A stretch of DNA of 64,000 nt from CAXBMB01 sp963976695 (GTDB taxonomy: Bacteria > Pseudomonadota > Alphaproteobacteria > Kiloniellales > DSM-21159). The translations under genes and the position numbers were made by a program. Positions 24,885 through 33,465 of the stretch are shown here, piece after piece; the first letter of the stretch is position 1; the number at the start of each line of letters is the position of its first letter. Where the stretch lies: contig CAXBMB010000012.1 of assembly GCA_963976695.1 (NCBI GenBank), positions 1 through 64,000 on the forward strand, written 5' to 3'. Below the pieces are notes generated by a model. The model saw nothing but the letters and a program-made list of their open reading frames with translations, was not told where the DNA came from and searched no databases.

Positions 24885-26171
24885 ATGACGGCTGTTCATC
24901 CGGAACACCCCCAATCCTACTATCTGGCCACGGCAAAGCGCCTGATCGCCCGGCCGCCGCTGACCGGTGAGGTTTTCTGCGATGTCTGTGTCATCGGCGG
25001 CGGCTTCACCGGCCTGTCCTCGGCGCTGAATTTGGCCGAACGCGGCTATCGCGTCGTGCTGCTGGAAGCCCGGCGGGCCGGCTGGGGGGCGTCGGGACGT
25101 AACGGTGGACAGGTTGGTTCCGGGCAACGGCTTTCGCAGGCCAGCCTTGAAAAGAAGCTGGGGGCGGACGACGCCCGGCTGCTGTGGGATCTGGCCGAGG
25201 AATCAAAGGCCGAGGTCAAGGCCCGTATCGCCAAGCACGACATCGACTGCGCCTTCAAATCCGGCATTCTCCACGCCGCCTGGAAGCCGGGTGACGTGGC
25301 GGAGTTGCAAGCGGAAGTCGCTCATCTGCATGACCGCTACCACTACCCCCATCTGCGGTTTGTCCCCAAGGCCGAACTGCGGGAGATGCTGGGCAGCAAG
25401 GTGTACCACGGCGGCAGCCTGGATCTGGACGCCGGTCACCTTCACCCGCTCAACTTCGCCTTGGGTCTGGCGGCCGCGGCCGAACAGGCCGGGGCGCAGA
25501 TCTATGAGCACAGCCCGGCGGAGAAAATGACCCGGCTTTCCGGTAAAACCGTCATCCAGACCCCTGGCGGACAGGTAAAAGCGACCCACGTCGTGTTGGG
25601 CTGTAACGGCTACCTGGCGCGCCTGGAGCCGCGAATCATGGGTCAGATCATGCCCATCAACAACTTTATTCTGGCCACCGAGCCGCTGGGGTCGCGGGCG
25701 CGCGAGATCATTCGTGACGATGTGGCGGTGGCCGACACGAAGTTCGTGATCGACTATTACCGACTTTCCGAGGATGGGCGGCTGCTGTTCGGCGGCGGCG
25801 AGAACTACAGCCTGTCCTTTCCCGAGGATATCGCCGGTTTTGTGCGCAAACCGATGCTGCGGGTTTTTCCACAGTTGGCCGATGTCAAAATTGACTTCGC
25901 CTGGGGCGGGACGCTGGCCATCACGATCAATCGAATGCCGGCCTTCGGCCGCTTGCCGGGTGACATCTACTATGCGCAAGGCTATTCCGGCCACGGCGTG
26001 GCCATGGCGACCCTGGCCGGCAAGCTGATTGCCGACGCGCTGAGCGGCGACAGCGCCGGGTTCGACCTGATGGCGCGGGTCCCCACCCCCCGGTTTCCGG
26101 GCGGCGCCTTGCTGCGCCATCCGCTGCTGGTGATCGGCATGCTGTATCACGCCCTGTTGGATCGGTTGTAG
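24885..26171 (+). CDS. FAD-dependent oxidoreductase, PuuB-like (gamma-glutamylputrescine oxidase family)
   Basis: This DAO-family flavoprotein (428 residues) has an N-terminal dinucleotide-binding motif (VCVIGGGFTGLSSALNLAERG, residues about 31-51) and the PuuB/OrdL-type stretch GWGASGRNGGQVGSGQRLSQ. The C terminus includes YAQGYSGHGVAMATLAGKL, which contacts FAD in this family. Relatives oxidise gamma-glutamylputrescine or other secondary amines to an aldehyde. A strong site (AGGAGG) precedes ATG 24885. It follows the branched-chain-type importer, so it may act on its cargo, but no other puu gene is present. Confidence 0.88.
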   Translation: MTAVHPEHPQSYYLATAKRLIARPPLTGEVFCDVCVIGGGFTGLSSALNLAERGYRVVLLEARRAGWGASGRNGGQVGSGQRLSQASLEKKLGADDARLLWDLAEESKAEVKARIAKHDIDCAFKSGILHAAWKPGDVAELQAEVAHLHDRYHYPHLRFVPKAELREMLGSKVYHGGSLDLDAGHLHPLNFALGLAAAAEQAGAQIYEHSPAEKMTRLSGKTVIQTPGGQVKATHVVLGCNGYLARLEPRIMGQIMPINNFILATEPLGSRAREIIRDDVAVADTKFVIDYYRLSEDGRLLFGGGENYSLSFPEDIAGFVRKPMLRVFPQLADVKIDFAWGGTLAITINRMPAFGRLPGDIYYAQGYSGHGVAMATLAGKLIADALSGDSAGFDLMARVPTPRFPGGALLRHPLLVIGMLYHALLDRL

Positions 26172-26305
26172 CAGCCGGGGGGCGCTTTGCGCTGCGGTCG
26201 CCCGGGCGGCCGCCGGCCGTCGGATCCATTGACTTCTCGCCGGCCGCTAGGCACAAATCGCTCCTCCAGCGTGATTGATTTACCTTGCAGAAAAGGCGCC
26301 GCAGC

Positions 26306-26617
26306 ATGAGCGATATGGATATTTTGTTGAAAGCCCGCGATGCCTTGAAGATCGCCAAGCACGAGCCGGGGCGCATCCGCCTGAAGTTCGGCCTGGATAT
26401 TTTGGACAAGGCGCCGGAGCTGAAGGAAAAAGAAGGCCGGGCCAAGCTGCGGGCCATTGACGGCATCGAGGGGATCGAGATCAACCCGATCGCCTTTTCC
26501 CTGGTGGTGACCTATGACGCCGACCTGATCGCGCCGGAAACCTGGGAAGCCTTGATCGAAGGCAGTGAAGACGAAGCCGCCGCCGCGGTCGCCATGGTCG
26601 TCGCCATTCAGGGGTAG
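26306..26617 (+). CDS. Small HMA-like domain protein
   Basis: This 103-residue protein starts at ATG 26306. The sequence GRIRLKFGLDIL, then GIEGIEINPIAFSLVVTYD resembles the beta-alpha-beta pattern of HMA2-type domains fused to or encoded near metal-transport P-type ATPases. It lacks the CxxC metal motif of true HMA domains, and no metal-transport gene is nearby. The tail is acidic and then hydrophobic (EDEAAAAVAMVVAIQG). It follows the flavin oxidase by 134 bp. The function is unknown. Confidence 0.6.
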   Translation: MSDMDILLKARDALKIAKHEPGRIRLKFGLDILDKAPELKEKEGRAKLRAIDGIEGIEINPIAFSLVVTYDADLIAPETWEALIEGSEDEAAAAVAMVVAIQG

Positions 26618-27024
26618 CGGCACAGGACACTTGCACCGGGCGCCGCGCAGGGCGGCGCAGGGCGACACAGGGCGGCACAGTGGAATGAACCGGTTCGCGC
26701 CGGCGGGTTTGGCCACCGCTTCCGCCCGCCCGTTGGTTCTGACACGCCTAATTTTGTCCTGCGGGGCGAAAAACAAAACTTGACTAATATTGACTCGCGA
26801 CAATTGCGCGCATTTGATAGTTAGAGTTTTGATAAATATCGGAAAAGGCGTTCATTTCCGGTTTGTCATGCGGGCGCAGCGACACAAGATCGTGTCTCTC
26901 CCGTCCTGGCTTTTTTGTAATGCTCCAGGCATACTCTGGGCTCAAATATTGACGAAGAGGCGTTACGGCCCGTCATGAAAGACAGTGTATGTCGGCGCTT
27001 GTTTGGAACGAAGAGGAGAGAAAA
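26618..27024. other. Gap with 10-bp repeats and cytochrome promoter region
   Basis: A 10-bp unit (CGCAGGGCGG-like) repeats about four times at 26646-26685. The following AT-rich part (26740-26960) likely contains the cytochrome c promoter, with two TTGAC motifs near 26780-26795. No gene is seen. Confidence 0.45.
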
Positions 27025-27414
27025 ATGAAGTTTGTTGCCAAGACGGCTGCTATGGCCTTGATTGCGGGATTTGCTTTGGCTTCCCCGGCGCTGGCCAGCG
27101 AGGACGGCTCGGCCGCCAAGGGCGCCAAGGTTTTCAACAAGTGCAAGGCCTGCCATACCGTTGAAGCGGGTGGCAAGAACAAGATCGGCCCCAATCTGTT
27201 TGGCGTGGTGGGACGCAAGGCGGGCTCGACGGAGGGCTACAAGTACTCCAAGGCGATGCGCGAATCCGGCCTGACCTGGGATGAAGCGACGCTGCGGGAA
27301 TTCCTGAAAAAGCCGAGGAAACTGGTCAAAGGCACGAAAATGTCTTTCGGCGGGATCAAGAAAGACAAAGATATGAACAACCTGCTGGCCTTCTTGAAAG
27401 AGGCGACGGAGTAA
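27025..27414 (+). CDS. Class I c-type cytochrome (c2/c550-like)
   Basis: This soluble periplasmic electron carrier (129 residues) starts at ATG 27025 behind AGAGGAGAG. A Sec signal peptide ends at ALASEDGS, giving a mature protein of about 105 residues. The haem site is CKACH (Cys40, Cys43, His44), and KGTKMSF supplies the axial Met near 106. It resembles the mitochondrial/c2 class by size and the GPNLFGVVGR stretch. It is a single gene with its own terminator and probably shuttles electrons between a bc1-type complex and an oxidase or dehydrogenase. Confidence 0.93.
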   Translation: MKFVAKTAAMALIAGFALASPALASEDGSAAKGAKVFNKCKACHTVEAGGKNKIGPNLFGVVGRKAGSTEGYKYSKAMRESGLTWDEATLREFLKKPRKLVKGTKMSFGGIKKDKDMNNLLAFLKEATE

Positions 27415-27457
27415 CGCGTTCGCCGGTCGCTTGTCCGGTGGCTTGATAGAGAACAGA

Positions 27458-27485
27458 GGCGGTCCGCATCGCGGGCCGCCTTTTT
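27458..27485 (+). terminator. Rho-independent terminator of the cytochrome gene
   Basis: A 10-bp stem with one G-T pair (27458-27467 with 27471-27480), loop ATC, is followed by TTTTT. Confidence 0.85.
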
Positions 27486-27602
27486 CTTCGACCGGAAGCC
27501 GCAAGATCCGACCCGGGGCGGCCGGATCATTCTCGCGCTTGGCGCAGCCGATCCCGACTGTCATAACAGGAAGGTGCGAACGAGTTATTTGGGGGCAAGA
27601 TC

Positions 27603-28742
27603 GTGAATTTCTCGGACATCCAAACACCGGCCCTCCTGCTGGATCAGCAGCGGCTGCGGCGGAATTGCCAAGCGATGAAGGCGCGTGCGGCGGCGGCAAA
27701 GCTGCTGCTGCGGCCGCACCTCAAGACGGCCAAGTGTTTGGAAGTCGCGCGTTTGGCCACCCAGCAAGACCAGCCGGCGCTTACCCTGTCCACCTTGGCC
27801 GAGGCCCGCTATTTCGCCGCTGGCGGTTTTACCGATCTTACCTATGCCGTCGGCTTGACCCCGCAGAAAGTGGCTGAGGTGGCGGCGCTGCTGAACCAAG
27901 GGGTTGGGCTGACCTGCCTGACCGATAACCTGGCGGCCTTGCCGCTGCTGGCCGGGGAGGCGCGCCGCGCCGGCGTGACCCTGCCGCTGCTGATCGAGAT
28001 TGACTGCGGCGGCGGCCGCGCCGGCGTGGATGCCGATGGCGCGGAGCTGCTGGCCTTGGGCCGCGCCATCGCCGTGAACCCGGCGCTGGAGCTGCGCGGG
28101 GTGTTGACCCACGCCGGCCAATCTTACGCCTGCGGCAGCATTCTGGAGATTGCCGCCGTGGCGGAGCTCGAGCGCTCGGCGGTGGTGCGGGCGGCGCAAC
28201 GGCTGCGCGCGGCGGGCCTGTCCTGTGCGGTGGTGTCGGCGGGCTCGACGCCGACGGCGGTGCACGCCCGCGACTTTACCGGGCTGACCGAGATTCGACC
28301 GGGTGTGTACTGCTTCTACGATATGGATCAACAGGGCATCGGTTCTTGCGGTCCGCAGGACCAGGCGCTGTCGGTTTTGGCGACGGTGATCGGCCACAAC
28401 CCGCGTCGCGGTCGGATTCTGATTGACGCCGGGGCCCTGGCGCTGTCGAAGGATCTGTCGGCCGGCGCGTTTTTTGATCACCTGGGCTATGGCTTGGTCT
28501 GCCCCGAGGGATCGCTGACGCCGCTGCCCGGGCTCTATGTGTCCGAGGCCCATCAGGAACACGGGATGATCGCCGCGCGCTCGGGCGCGCTGCCCTACGC
28601 GCGCTTGCCGGTGGGCCAGCGGGTGCGGATCCTGCTCAATCACGCCTGCATCACGGCGGCGGCCTATGATCGCTATCATCTGGTGGACGGCGGCGCGACC
28701 CCCCGCGTTGTGGGGCACTGGTCGCGCTTGCGCGGCTGGTGA
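27603..28742 (+). CDS. D-threonine aldolase/D-serine dehydratase-like PLP enzyme
   Basis: This PLP enzyme (379 residues) has an alanine-racemase-type N-terminal barrel and a C-terminal D-serine-dehydratase-like domain. The stretch LLLRPHLKTAKCLEVAR contains the expected PLP-binding Lys region (H-x-K-T), and the C-terminal LLNHACITAAAYDRYHLVDGG holds the His/Cys metal-binding pair seen in the DSD1/DTA family. It should cleave or dehydrate a D-beta-hydroxy amino acid. It has a GTG start at 27603. An Lrp regulator and asparagine synthetase follow on the same strand, suggesting a shared amino acid theme. Confidence 0.85.
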   Translation: MNFSDIQTPALLLDQQRLRRNCQAMKARAAAAKLLLRPHLKTAKCLEVARLATQQDQPALTLSTLAEARYFAAGGFTDLTYAVGLTPQKVAEVAALLNQGVGLTCLTDNLAALPLLAGEARRAGVTLPLLIEIDCGGGRAGVDADGAELLALGRAIAVNPALELRGVLTHAGQSYACGSILEIAAVAELERSAVVRAAQRLRAAGLSCAVVSAGSTPTAVHARDFTGLTEIRPGVYCFYDMDQQGIGSCGPQDQALSVLATVIGHNPRRGRILIDAGALALSKDLSAGAFFDHLGYGLVCPEGSLTPLPGLYVSEAHQEHGMIAARSGALPYARLPVGQRVRILLNHACITAAAYDRYHLVDGGATPRVVGHWSRLRGW

Positions 28743-28810
28743 TGTCGGGACTGGTCGGCGATCCGCGCTGTCGGTAACATGCGGGTCAAAAAATATAAGG
28801 GGAAGAGCCG

Positions 28811-29284
28811 GTGCAAAGAAAGCTGTCAGGCGCGGATCGGAAAATACTGAAGGTTCTGCAAACCGAGGGCCGCTTGCCCAATGTGGAGCTTGCCGAGCGC
28901 GTCGGCATGTCGCCGTCGCCCTGTTTGCGTCGGCTTCGACAGCTTGAAAGCGACGGGATCATTTCCGGCTACACCGCCCAGGTTGACCGCCGGAAGGTGG
29001 GGCTCAATGTGGAAGCCTTTGTGCGGGTCAATCTCGAACGACACAAGGATACCGACGCGGCCAATTTTGTCGCGGCGGTATCGCGGATGCCCGAGGTGGT
29101 CGCCTGCTACATGATGGCCGGGGAGATGGATTTCCTGCTGCGGGTGGTGGTGGCGGATCTGGACGCTTTTGGCCAGTTTACCCGTGACCGGTTGACCCGG
29201 GTGCCCTCGGTGAAGGACGTCCATACGTCCTTTGTTATCGAGGTGGCCAAGGACAGTCCGCGGGTGCCTGTTGAGATCATTTGA
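28811..29284 (+). CDS. Lrp/AsnC family transcriptional regulator
   Basis: The protein (157 residues) has an N-terminal winged HTH (LSGADRKILKVLQTEGRLPN, then ERVGMSPSPCLRRLRQLES) and a C-terminal RAM domain expected to bind an amino acid (GEMDFLLRVVVADLDAF). The GTG start at 28811 follows AAGGGGAAG. It sits between the D-amino-acid enzyme gene (68 bp) and asparagine synthetase (47 bp), so it is likely a local regulator sensing an amino acid, possibly asparagine. Confidence 0.92.
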   Translation: MQRKLSGADRKILKVLQTEGRLPNVELAERVGMSPSPCLRRLRQLESDGIISGYTAQVDRRKVGLNVEAFVRVNLERHKDTDAANFVAAVSRMPEVVACYMMAGEMDFLLRVVVADLDAFGQFTRDRLTRVPSVKDVHTSFVIEVAKDSPRVPVEII

Positions 29285-29331
29285 CCGTCGATCCGGTGGG
29301 ATGTCGCCGGTTGCCATAGAGGGATAAAAGC

Positions 29332-31140
29332 ATGTGCGGCATCGCCGGGTATCTGCGCAAGGACGGCCGGCCCGCCGAGTTGGCGCGGATTGAGCGCATG
29401 ACCGCCGCCTTGCGGCGGCGCGGACCCGATGCCTGGGATTTCCACGTCGACGGACCTCTGGCCCTGGGCCATAGCCGGCTGTCGATTGTTGACCCCAGCC
29501 GCGGCCGCCAGCCGATGTATGGGCCTGACGGACAGGCGCTGGTGTGCAACGGGGAAATCTACAACTATCAGCAGATCAAGGCGGCGACCCCGACCTACGC
29601 CTATCAAAGCGCCTCGGACAGCGAAGTGCTGCTGGCGCTCCATGGACAGGCCCCGGCCGACGATCTGAGCTGGGTGGGGCAGCTGCGGGGCATGTACGCC
29701 TTTGCTCTTTATGACCCGCGAGAGGCGCGCTTGCTGCTGGGTCGGGATCCCTTCGGGATCAAGCCGCTTTATCTGCTTGAGACGGCCGATCTCCTGGCCT
29801 TTGCCTCCGAACCTAAGGCCTTTGTCGCGGCGGGCATGCTGCAGCCGACCTTGGCGGAGGGGCCGCTGGAGGCCATACTGTGCCGCCACCACACCTTCGG
29901 CCAGGACACGCCCCTGAAAGGGGTGCGGCGTTTGCCGGCCGGACAGACCCAGCTTTGGCGTCACGGCAAGCTTGTCACCCAATATCAGCGCCCGGCGATC
30001 GAGCCGGCGGACGCGCCCCTGGCGGCGGACCTTCCGGGCCAGTTGGCGCAGTTGGATCGGGTTCTGGCCGAGTCGGTGCGGGCGCATCAACCGGTGAAGG
30101 AGCCCTTCGGGCTGTTCCTGTCCGGCGGCGTGGATTCCTCGGCGCTGCTGTCGCTTCTGGCGCGGCAGGAGGAGCTTGACCTGGTTACCTTGACGGCGCG
30201 CTTCGAGACCCCCAGCGGCAAGCCGCCCGGCCGGGGCGACAAGCTGGAGATCGCACGCGCGCTGTCCAAGGCCCATGGCGCCGAGCACCTGGAGGTGAGC
30301 TTCGCGGAGAAGGACTTCTGGACCCTGCTGCCGGAAATCGCCGCCTACATGGATGACCCGATAACCGACTATGCCATCCTGCCCAGTTGGAAGCTGGCGG
30401 AAAAGGCGTCCGAGCGCTTCAAGGTGGTGCTGTCGGGTGAGGGCGCCGATGAGCTTTTCGCCGGCTACGGTCGCTATCGCCGCGCCTGGCTGCGGCGGTT
30501 GAAAAGCCAGCTCCGGCAGTTGCGCGGCGCGTCGGCCGACGCCGCCTTTTTGATGGCGCCGCCCGCCGCCGGGGCGGCCGGGGCGTGGCGGGCCGGCGCG
30601 GCGCGGCCCAAACCCTTCGCGCATCTGGGCGGCCAGACCGCATTGCAGGCGCTGCAAGCGGCGGACATTCAGGATTGGTTGCCCAACGATCTGCTGATCA
30701 AGCTGGACAACTGTCTGATGGCCCACGGGATGGAAGGGCGCACGCCCTTTCTCGACCCCAAGGTCGGCGCCTTCGCCTTCAATCTGCCCGATCGCTTGAA
30801 GGTCCAGGGCCGTGACGGGAAGTGGCTGCTGAAGACCTGGCTGAACGAAAAGCACCCCGAGACGCGGCCCTTTGACCGCAAGCAGGGCTTTACCGTGCCG
30901 GTGGGCGAGTGGCTGGCGGGCCATCAAAAAACCCTGGCCGACCTGCTGCCGCGTCAACCCTTGATCGCCCGGCACTTCAGGCCCCAACTGGTGCGGGACC
31001 TGTACCTGAGCGATGACAAGAACAGCCGTTTTCTTTGGTGGGCGCTGCTGTTCCTGGCCACCTGGCACGCCCATCGTTTTGGCGGATTGGCGGCCGGCCA
31101 GGGCGATCTGTTCGACCGGCTGTCGCAGGCGGCGGAATAG
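29332..31140 (+). CDS. asnB: Asparagine synthetase, glutamine-hydrolysing
   Basis: The enzyme (602 residues) converts aspartate, glutamine and ATP to asparagine. The N-terminal glutaminase domain begins MCGIAGY with catalytic Cys2 and includes CNGEIYNY. The synthetase domain carries the ATP pyrophosphatase loop SGGVDSS at about 263-269 and SGEGADELFAGYGRYR. An Ala/Arg-rich insertion of about 60 residues (near 395-445) is longer than in typical AsnB. ATG 29332 has GAGGGAT upstream. It follows the Lrp gene and may be in its operon. Confidence 0.93.
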   Translation: MCGIAGYLRKDGRPAELARIERMTAALRRRGPDAWDFHVDGPLALGHSRLSIVDPSRGRQPMYGPDGQALVCNGEIYNYQQIKAATPTYAYQSASDSEVLLALHGQAPADDLSWVGQLRGMYAFALYDPREARLLLGRDPFGIKPLYLLETADLLAFASEPKAFVAAGMLQPTLAEGPLEAILCRHHTFGQDTPLKGVRRLPAGQTQLWRHGKLVTQYQRPAIEPADAPLAADLPGQLAQLDRVLAESVRAHQPVKEPFGLFLSGGVDSSALLSLLARQEELDLVTLTARFETPSGKPPGRGDKLEIARALSKAHGAEHLEVSFAEKDFWTLLPEIAAYMDDPITDYAILPSWKLAEKASERFKVVLSGEGADELFAGYGRYRRAWLRRLKSQLRQLRGASADAAFLMAPPAAGAAGAWRAGAARPKPFAHLGGQTALQALQAADIQDWLPNDLLIKLDNCLMAHGMEGRTPFLDPKVGAFAFNLPDRLKVQGRDGKWLLKTWLNEKHPETRPFDRKQGFTVPVGEWLAGHQKTLADLLPRQPLIARHFRPQLVRDLYLSDDKNSRFLWWALLFLATWHAHRFGGLAAGQGDLFDRLSQAAE

Positions 31141-31148
31141 GTCGGTCC

Positions 31149-31200
31149 GAGGCGGGGTCACGGATCAAACCCGATCCCCTTGCGACTGCCGTCAAACCGA
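31149..31200. repeat. Partial member of the dispersed repeat family
   Basis: GAGGCGGGGTCACGG followed by an AAACCGATCC motif resembles 61219-61282 and the inverse of 24660-24725. It lies between asnB and the SMR gene, which converge. Confidence 0.5.
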
Positions 31201-31223
31201 TCCGCGGCTACTCCGGCGGTCGG

Positions 31224-31553
31224 TCACGGGACGCCGCTGGGCGAAAGATTGGCGATTACCACGCCGGCGAGGATCAAGGTCATGCCGGCCATTTTCATCA
31301 CCCCAAAGGATTCGCTGAACAGAAAGTAGCTGAGCACCGCCGAGCCGACGATCCCCAGCCCTGCCCAGACGGCGTAGGTCAGGCCCAGCGGTAGCTGTTT
31401 GAGGGTGGCCGCCAGCAGCCAGAAGGCCAAGGCATAGCCCACCACCACCACCAGCACCGGCAGCGGGCGGGTAAAGCCGTCCGATGCCTTGAGGGCGGTG
31501 GTGGCGGCCACCTCGGAAACGATGGCGAAGAACAGCAGCAAGTAAGCGGGCAT
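31224..31553 (-). CDS. SMR family multidrug/guanidinium efflux protein
   Basis: This protein (109 residues) has four membrane segments and the SMR family essential Glu14 (FAIVSEVAATTALK). It would work as a dimer exchanging protons for cationic drugs or guanidinium. The start at 31553 gives the normal family length; the longer frame to 31697 overlaps the regulator gene. It lies 23 bp after the TetR gene in the same direction, a typical autoregulated efflux pair. Confidence 0.9.
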   Translation of the reverse strand: MPAYLLLFFAIVSEVAATTALKASDGFTRPLPVLVVVVGYALAFWLLAATLKQLPLGLTYAVWAGLGIVGSAVLSYFLFSESFGVMKMAGMTLILAGVVIANLSPSGVP

Positions 31554-31576
31554 GAGGCACCTGGCGAATTGGTCGG

Positions 31577-32146
31577 CTAGGGGGTGGGCGCGGCGGTGAG
31601 CGGGGCGGGGGCGCGCGCCAGGGTGATGATTTCGGCGATCACCGCCTGCCGGTCGCCGGCGCTGAGGGGGAGCAGTCCGAACAGCTCCTGCAGCCAAAGG
31701 CCATCGCAGGCCAGCGACAGGGCGGTCAAACGTGGGAAGGACCCGTCGCTGTCGCGCAGGCGCCGCAGATGGTTTTCATAGGATTTTCGCAAGGGGTCGA
31801 TCAGATCGGGGGCGGTGGCGAAAGCCGCCATCATGGCGGCCCAGAGTGCGCGGCTGCGATCGGTTTCGTTGGTGCAGGCCGCGACATAGGCCTCAACCGG
31901 CGCGGCGCTGGTCTTGTCGAGCCGGTCGAGGTGCTGGTCCAGCGAGACCTCCCAGCGCGCGACCTGTCGTTCCACCATGGCCCGCAACAGCGCTTCCTTG
32001 CTGGCGAAGTGGTACAGCAGCCCGCCCTTGCTGACTCCGCCGGCCAGCGCGACGCTGTCCAGGGTGAGTTTGAGAATTCCCTGTTCCAGCACCACCGTTT
32101 CCGCCGCGTCCAACAGGCGTTCGCGGGCATTGTTTTTCCAGGCCAT
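31577..32146 (-). CDS. TetR family repressor of the SMR efflux gene
   Basis: The protein (189 residues from ATG 32146, with GGAAAG upstream) has an N-terminal HTH (LTLDSVALAGGVSKGGLLYHF) of the TetR type. The C-terminal domain is the kind seen in regulators of small efflux pumps. A palindrome 25-40 bp before its start is a likely operator. It is co-directional with the SMR gene and presumably represses both. Confidence 0.88.
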   Translation of the reverse strand: MAWKNNARERLLDAAETVVLEQGILKLTLDSVALAGGVSKGGLLYHFASKEALLRAMVERQVARWEVSLDQHLDRLDKTSAAPVEAYVAACTNETDRSRALWAAMMAAFATAPDLIDPLRKSYENHLRRLRDSDGSFPRLTALSLACDGLWLQELFGLLPLSAGDRQAVIAEIITLARAPAPLTAAPTP

Positions 32147-32170
32147 CGTTGCTTTCCAGCTAAATTGCTT

Positions 32171-32186
32171 TACCAACCAGTCGGTA
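32171..32186 (-). promoter_or_regulatory. Candidate TetR operator, TACCAACCAGTCGGTA
   Basis: This 16-bp site fits the symmetric form TACCRACYRGTYGGTA and overlaps the expected core promoter of the TetR-SMR pair. Similar sequences are known operators for TetR-type efflux regulators. Confidence 0.65.
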
Positions 32187-32403
32187 TAGTAATTCAGCAA
32201 AATTAGCCCGCCGTCAAGTTATTTGGCGACCGCCTGTCGCGCCGATAGGCGGAAAACCTCGGTAACTTTGAAAAACCGATCACAATTGGACCAAAATTCA
32301 ATCTTTTGTCGCTAATCGGGCGATAAATTGCGGCAAATTGTCGCTATTCTGCCGATGTATTTAGGATTAAGTCCGGCGCGACAGGCGCGTCGCCACGGCC
32401 AGG

Positions 32404-33393
32404 ATGCGGCGGCCGGGTATGATCGACCCGCAAGAGATGGATAGGCAGGAAATGGGAAGAACCCGACCCGCAGGACCTACGCCAGCAGGACCCGCAACGG
32501 CGGAGCCGGAAGCGGTCGCATCGGCCGGCCGATCCGGCGTTGACGATCCGCCGACGCCCCGACCCGACCACACCATCGAGCAAGGCTGGGACCGCTATGG
32601 CGCCGACGAACACGCCCGCTGGACACGGCTGTTCAAGCGCCAATGCCGGCAGCTGCCGGGGCGCGCCTGCGACGCCTTTGTTCAGGGAATGAAGGATCTG
32701 GCCTTTGCTGCCGACGGCATCCCCGATTTCCGGGTTCTAAGCGAGCGCCTGGAAAAGGCCACCGGCTGGCGGGTGGTGGCGGTGCCCGGTCTGGTGCCCG
32801 ATGCGGTGTTCTTCGAGCATCTGGCCAATCGGCGCTTTCCGGCCACCAATTGGATCCGCGCGCCGGAAAATCTGGACTATCTGCAGGAACCGGATGTGTT
32901 CCACGACATCTTCGGGCACGTCCCGCTGCTGATGAACCCGGTCTTCGCCGACTTTATGGCCGGCTATGGCCGTGGCGGCCTGAAGGCGCTTGATAAAGGC
33001 GTGCTGCACAATCTGGCGCGGCTTTACTGGTACACGGTGGAATTTGGCCTGATTCGGGGTCGCGCCGGCCTGGAGATTTTTGGCGCCGGGATTCTTTCGT
33101 CGCACAGCGAAAGCGACTTTGCCCTAAACAGCCGCTCGCCCCACCGGCTGGCCTTCGATCTGGCGCGTGTCATGCGCACCAACTACCGGATTGACGATTT
33201 TCAGGAAGTCTACTTCGTGATCGAGGATTTTGAGCAGCTCTTGGCGCTGGCCGATCAACCCTTTGAGCCGCTTTACGCGGCGGTCGCCCGGCTTCCGGCG
33301 TTGCAGCCGGGAGAGTTGCTGGCCGGCGATGTTGTTCTGCACCGCGGCGCCGGCGGCTATCACGCCGACGCGGCCAATCCTGTTGGCGGGTGA
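32404..33393 (+). CDS. phhA: Phenylalanine 4-monooxygenase
   Basis: The enzyme hydroxylates phenylalanine to tyrosine using oxygen, non-haem iron and a tetrahydropterin. The iron site is visible: VFHDIFGHVPLL gives His167 and His172, and YTVEFGL gives Glu213. It has 329 residues from ATG 32404; in-frame ATGs at 32419, 32437 and 32452 are also possible because the N-terminal 50 residues are a Pro/Arg-rich extension not needed by the catalytic core. hppD follows directly and then folE, which can supply the pterin precursor. Confidence 0.93.
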   Translation: MRRPGMIDPQEMDRQEMGRTRPAGPTPAGPATAEPEAVASAGRSGVDDPPTPRPDHTIEQGWDRYGADEHARWTRLFKRQCRQLPGRACDAFVQGMKDLAFAADGIPDFRVLSERLEKATGWRVVAVPGLVPDAVFFEHLANRRFPATNWIRAPENLDYLQEPDVFHDIFGHVPLLMNPVFADFMAGYGRGGLKALDKGVLHNLARLYWYTVEFGLIRGRAGLEIFGAGILSSHSESDFALNSRSPHRLAFDLARVMRTNYRIDDFQEVYFVIEDFEQLLALADQPFEPLYAAVARLPALQPGELLAGDVVLHRGAGGYHADAANPVGG

Positions 33394-33465
33394 TCCCTTT
33401 CGCGGTCACTTTCCGGTCCACCCATCCCTTCTCCCATCCCTGTTTTCCAGTTGGAGCACGCCATC

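Noticed and set aside
29107..31161. 684-residue open frame antisense to asparagine synthetase
   Set aside because: It is a shadow of the high-GC asnB codons; it has no domain, is full of Arg/Gly/Gln repeats and has no ribosome site.
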